A stretch of DNA of 64,000 bases from Candidatus Zixiibacteriota bacterium (GTDB taxonomy: Bacteria > Zixibacteria > MSB-5A5 > DG-27): NCBI GenBank assembly GCA_030605835.1, contig JAUWHO010000029.1, positions 24,547 through 88,546 of the forward strand. Reading direction: 5' to 3'. The position numbers and the translations under genes were made by a program. The notes below the pieces were generated by a model. That model saw only the letters and a program-made list of their open reading frames with translations, was not told the DNA's origin and made no database searches. This document shows positions 62,391 through 64,000 of this stretch, one piece after another (positions within the stretch are counted from its first letter, which is position 1; each line of letters begins with the position of its first letter).

Positions 62391-63014
62391 TCAGGGTTTA
62401 CAGCTTCTGCAGGGGCTGAGGCAGTCGTTCAGCGCCTCCTCCCGGCTGCTGTAAACTCTCAACTCTTCCAAGGGCTTATCTGTAACTGCGAGACAATTCG
62501 GACGGTGGAAACGATATGAGTCTTTCAAAGCCAAATATCGTGGTTCCTTCGGAGGTGGGGGCAGACTCCAGATTCCCAGGTGCTCTTCTCGAGCCTCCTT
62601 TTGAACTGCGCAAAATTCCTGCAGATGGCGGAGGTTGGGAGAATAAGGGTAGATTACCGCCAATCCCTCTTTCAGAAGTTGAAGATTGACCATTATCGTA
62701 TCAACATAGACGTAAGCCAACATACGGTCGTATTTGTCGCGTGCTTGCAGGTCGAGTTCTACTCTGACAGTTTCGTCTTTGACCAACCTCTCATTCGCTT
62801 CTTTTGCCTCCAAGTAGAAAGGCTCCCCCTCCTCGGGTGTGTCGACGCCGATGTAGCGAACAGTAATCCCGTTGCTCAATCTGATGGTGTCACCGTCGAG
62901 AATCTCAATTACTCGGTTCTCTTCTGTTTTCCTCTCTTCCCTGGCACAAAAAACGTGTAAGGAAAAGAAAAGAAGAGATAGAACCATTAACAGGCGACGG
63001 TGTCTTATCGGCAT
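62391..63014 (-). CDS. Secreted thermonuclease (SNase) with C-terminal metal-binding-like domain
   Basis: About 207 residues. Signal or lipoprotein leader (LLMVLSLLFFSLHVFC, cysteine near residue 23). SNase core: ILDGDTIRLSNGITVRYIGVDTPEEGEPFYLEAKEAN, VELDLQARDKYDRMLAYVYV with the catalytic Arg, Glu and Arg and calcium aspartates. The last ~45 residues (YRFHRPNCLAV...SSREEALNDCLSPCRSCKP) are an Ada-like Cys/His domain often joined to bacterial SNases. Degrades DNA/RNA outside the cytoplasm. Start 63014 (MPIRHRR) or 63029. Confidence 0.9.
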   Translation of the reverse strand: MPIRHRRLLMVLSLLFFSLHVFCAREERKTEENRVIEILDGDTIRLSNGITVRYIGVDTPEEGEPFYLEAKEANERLVKDETVRVELDLQARDKYDRMLAYVYVDTIMVNLQLLKEGLAVIYPYSPNLRHLQEFCAVQKEAREEHLGIWSLPPPPKEPRYLALKDSYRFHRPNCLAVTDKPLEELRVYSSREEALNDCLSPCRSCKP

Positions 63015-63033
63015 AGTAAACAGAACCAAGAAA

Positions 63034-64000
63034 TCAGACTAGAATTGCTTCGCTGGTCCCTGAGGTTTCCTCCTTCACCAGAATGAGATTATCAACCCGG
63101 TCTTTTATCTCCTCCACGTGGGTGATTAAAAATATCTGCTGGAAGCGGTTTTTCAAGTTCGACAGCGCCTGCACGATATTCTCTTTCCGCAGGGAATCCT
63201 GGCTCCCGAAGATTTCGTCCAGGATGATAAAAGAGAAGTGGAAATCGTGAGATTCAGAGGTCGATTGCGAAATCGCCAGACGGAGACAGAGATTGGCTAA
63301 GTCCTTTTCCCCACCGCTGTAACGCTCAATTCCGAATTTGTCACCTCCGTCGTAAATGAAGATGTTGTAATCCTCGTCCAACTCCATCCCCCGATATTTG
63401 CCATCGGTCATCTCCATTAGAAGCTCGCTGGAGAGCTGCGACAGAGAGGGTCGGATGCGGCTTATGAGTTCTATTCGCAAATCCCCGAAGACCTTTTCCA
63501 GCTTTTGCAGTAAAGATAGCTCTCTCTGGAAATCCTCGGTCTCCTTCTTGAGCTTTTCGGCCTCGACCAGTTTCTCGGTCAGAGCTTCCAGCTCCCTTTG
63601 GAGGATTTGCTGACGACTCTCCTGGTCTTTGAGCCTTAGCTCCAGTTGGTGTGATTCTTTCACAGCTCCTTCACGTTCGTTTGAGATTTCCTCAAAGACC
63701 GAGTCTTTGAAGTCCAACTCCTCAAGCTGTTTTTGATTCAGCTCCCTCTTTCCAGCCACATCTTCTGATTGATTGACCAGTTCCTGCCTCCTTTGGGTCA
63801 ACTTCTCATATTGCGAAACTTCCTGTTTGACGCGGATGTATTCCTCTCTCTTTGATTCTAACTCTTTCAACCTGGCTTTGAGGCTTTGGTGTTCTCTGAG
63901 GTCATACGTGATTTCTCCGAGCTCCTCCAGGGACCTCTTCAGGGATTGAACCTGTCGCTCTTTTTCACTGATGCCTTTCTGCAGACCTTCAACCTGCCCC
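63034..64000 (-). CDS. SbcC/Rad50-like SMC ATPase, C-terminal part (runs off the window)
   Basis: The last ~320 residues of a large ATPase. A long Glu/Lys/Gln coiled coil covers the part to about 63480. The ABC signature YSGGEKDLANLCLRLAIS and Walker B FSFIILDEIFGSQD with the D-loop follow, then FLITHVEEIKDRVD (H-loop). The frame stays open to the right edge, so start and Walker A lie outside. The partner nuclease SbcD is not seen here. It acts in DNA end processing. Confidence 0.93.
   Translation of the reverse strand, partial: GQVEGLQKGISEKERQVQSLKRSLEELGEITYDLREHQSLKARLKELESKREEYIRVKQEVSQYEKLTQRRQELVNQSEDVAGKRELNQKQLEELDFKDSVFEEISNEREGAVKESHQLELRLKDQESRQQILQRELEALTEKLVEAEKLKKETEDFQRELSLLQKLEKVFGDLRIELISRIRPSLSQLSSELLMEMTDGKYRGMELDEDYNIFIYDGGDKFGIERYSGGEKDLANLCLRLAISQSTSESHDFHFSFIILDEIFGSQDSLRKENIVQALSNLKNRFQQIFLITHVEEIKDRVDNLILVKEETSGTSEAILV

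Noticed and set aside
1..64000. CRISPR array, prophage, transposase, integrase or plasmid origin
   Set aside because: No spaced direct repeats, no recombinase or phage structural genes and no iterons were seen anywhere.

Overview
The window reads as a piece of chromosome from an uncultured, Gram-negative, probably anaerobic or microaerophilic bacterium of the FCB type (Zixibacteria, Latescibacteria, Marinimicrobia and relatives). This placement is inference, from two secreted proteins ending in an 'NYPNPFN' type IX-like sorting domain, signal peptides, lipoproteins and beta-barrel candidates, a tricorn-type protease, a DUF5916 protein, ferredoxin-dependent 2-oxoacid oxidoreductase and octaheme cytochromes. 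Gene density is high. Many genes have good sigma-70 promoters (TTGACA, 16-18 nt spacer, TATAAT-like) that can be read directly.

Layout. 0-5 kb: two tandem secreted beta-propeller paralogues sharing leader, terminator and C-terminal sorting domain. 5-16.2 kb (minus strand): housekeeping genes purA, engB, clpX, clpP and tig, with a foreign-looking nuclease gene between clpP and tig; then tRNA-Leu, a methyltransferase/polysaccharide deacetylase pair, glgA and galT. 16.4-30.8 kb (plus strand): a continuous oxidative/nitrosative stress island: PerR-like regulator, rubrerythrin, 2-oxoacid:ferredoxin oxidoreductase (korAB), three small ferritin-like proteins, desulfoferrodoxin, thiol peroxidase, two octaheme HAO-like cytochromes, a frameshifted arsenate reductase, a DUF438-hemerythrin-PAS protein, ferritin, another ferritin-like protein, flavodiiron protein and a short rubredoxin gene.

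31-37 kb: rsmI, nadE preceded by a truncated nitrilase, and two B12-binding radical SAM genes separated by a gene-poor, AT-rich stretch holding a tRNA-Met-like fragment. 37-46.8 kb: small accessory genes (GNAT, DDAH-like, tandem SnoaL-like lipoproteins, GIY-YIG-like, YbaK), two cold-shock-like RRM genes with long related leaders, a C69 peptidase and an aldo/keto reductase-like protein without the usual catalytic residues. 46.8-51 kb: a RelE/ParE-like toxin operon, then an EamA transporter lying between a DUF401 gene and a decayed copy of that gene's 3' end.

51-64 kb: tricorn protease, DUF4389 protein, an HD-hydrolase/YwgA-like pair lying between an intact threonine dehydratase and a relic of another dehydratase's 3' end, a DUF5916 protein, an NtrC-type regulator, a thermonuclease and the 3' part of an SbcC/Rad50-like gene that runs off the right edge.

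The most coherent and unusual unit is the redox island. It combines superoxide reduction, peroxide reduction (rubrerythrin, Tpx), NO/O2 reduction (flavodiiron protein plus rubredoxin), possible NO/hydroxylamine chemistry (HAO-like octahemes) and iron storage with an in-cluster source of low-potential electrons (KorAB).
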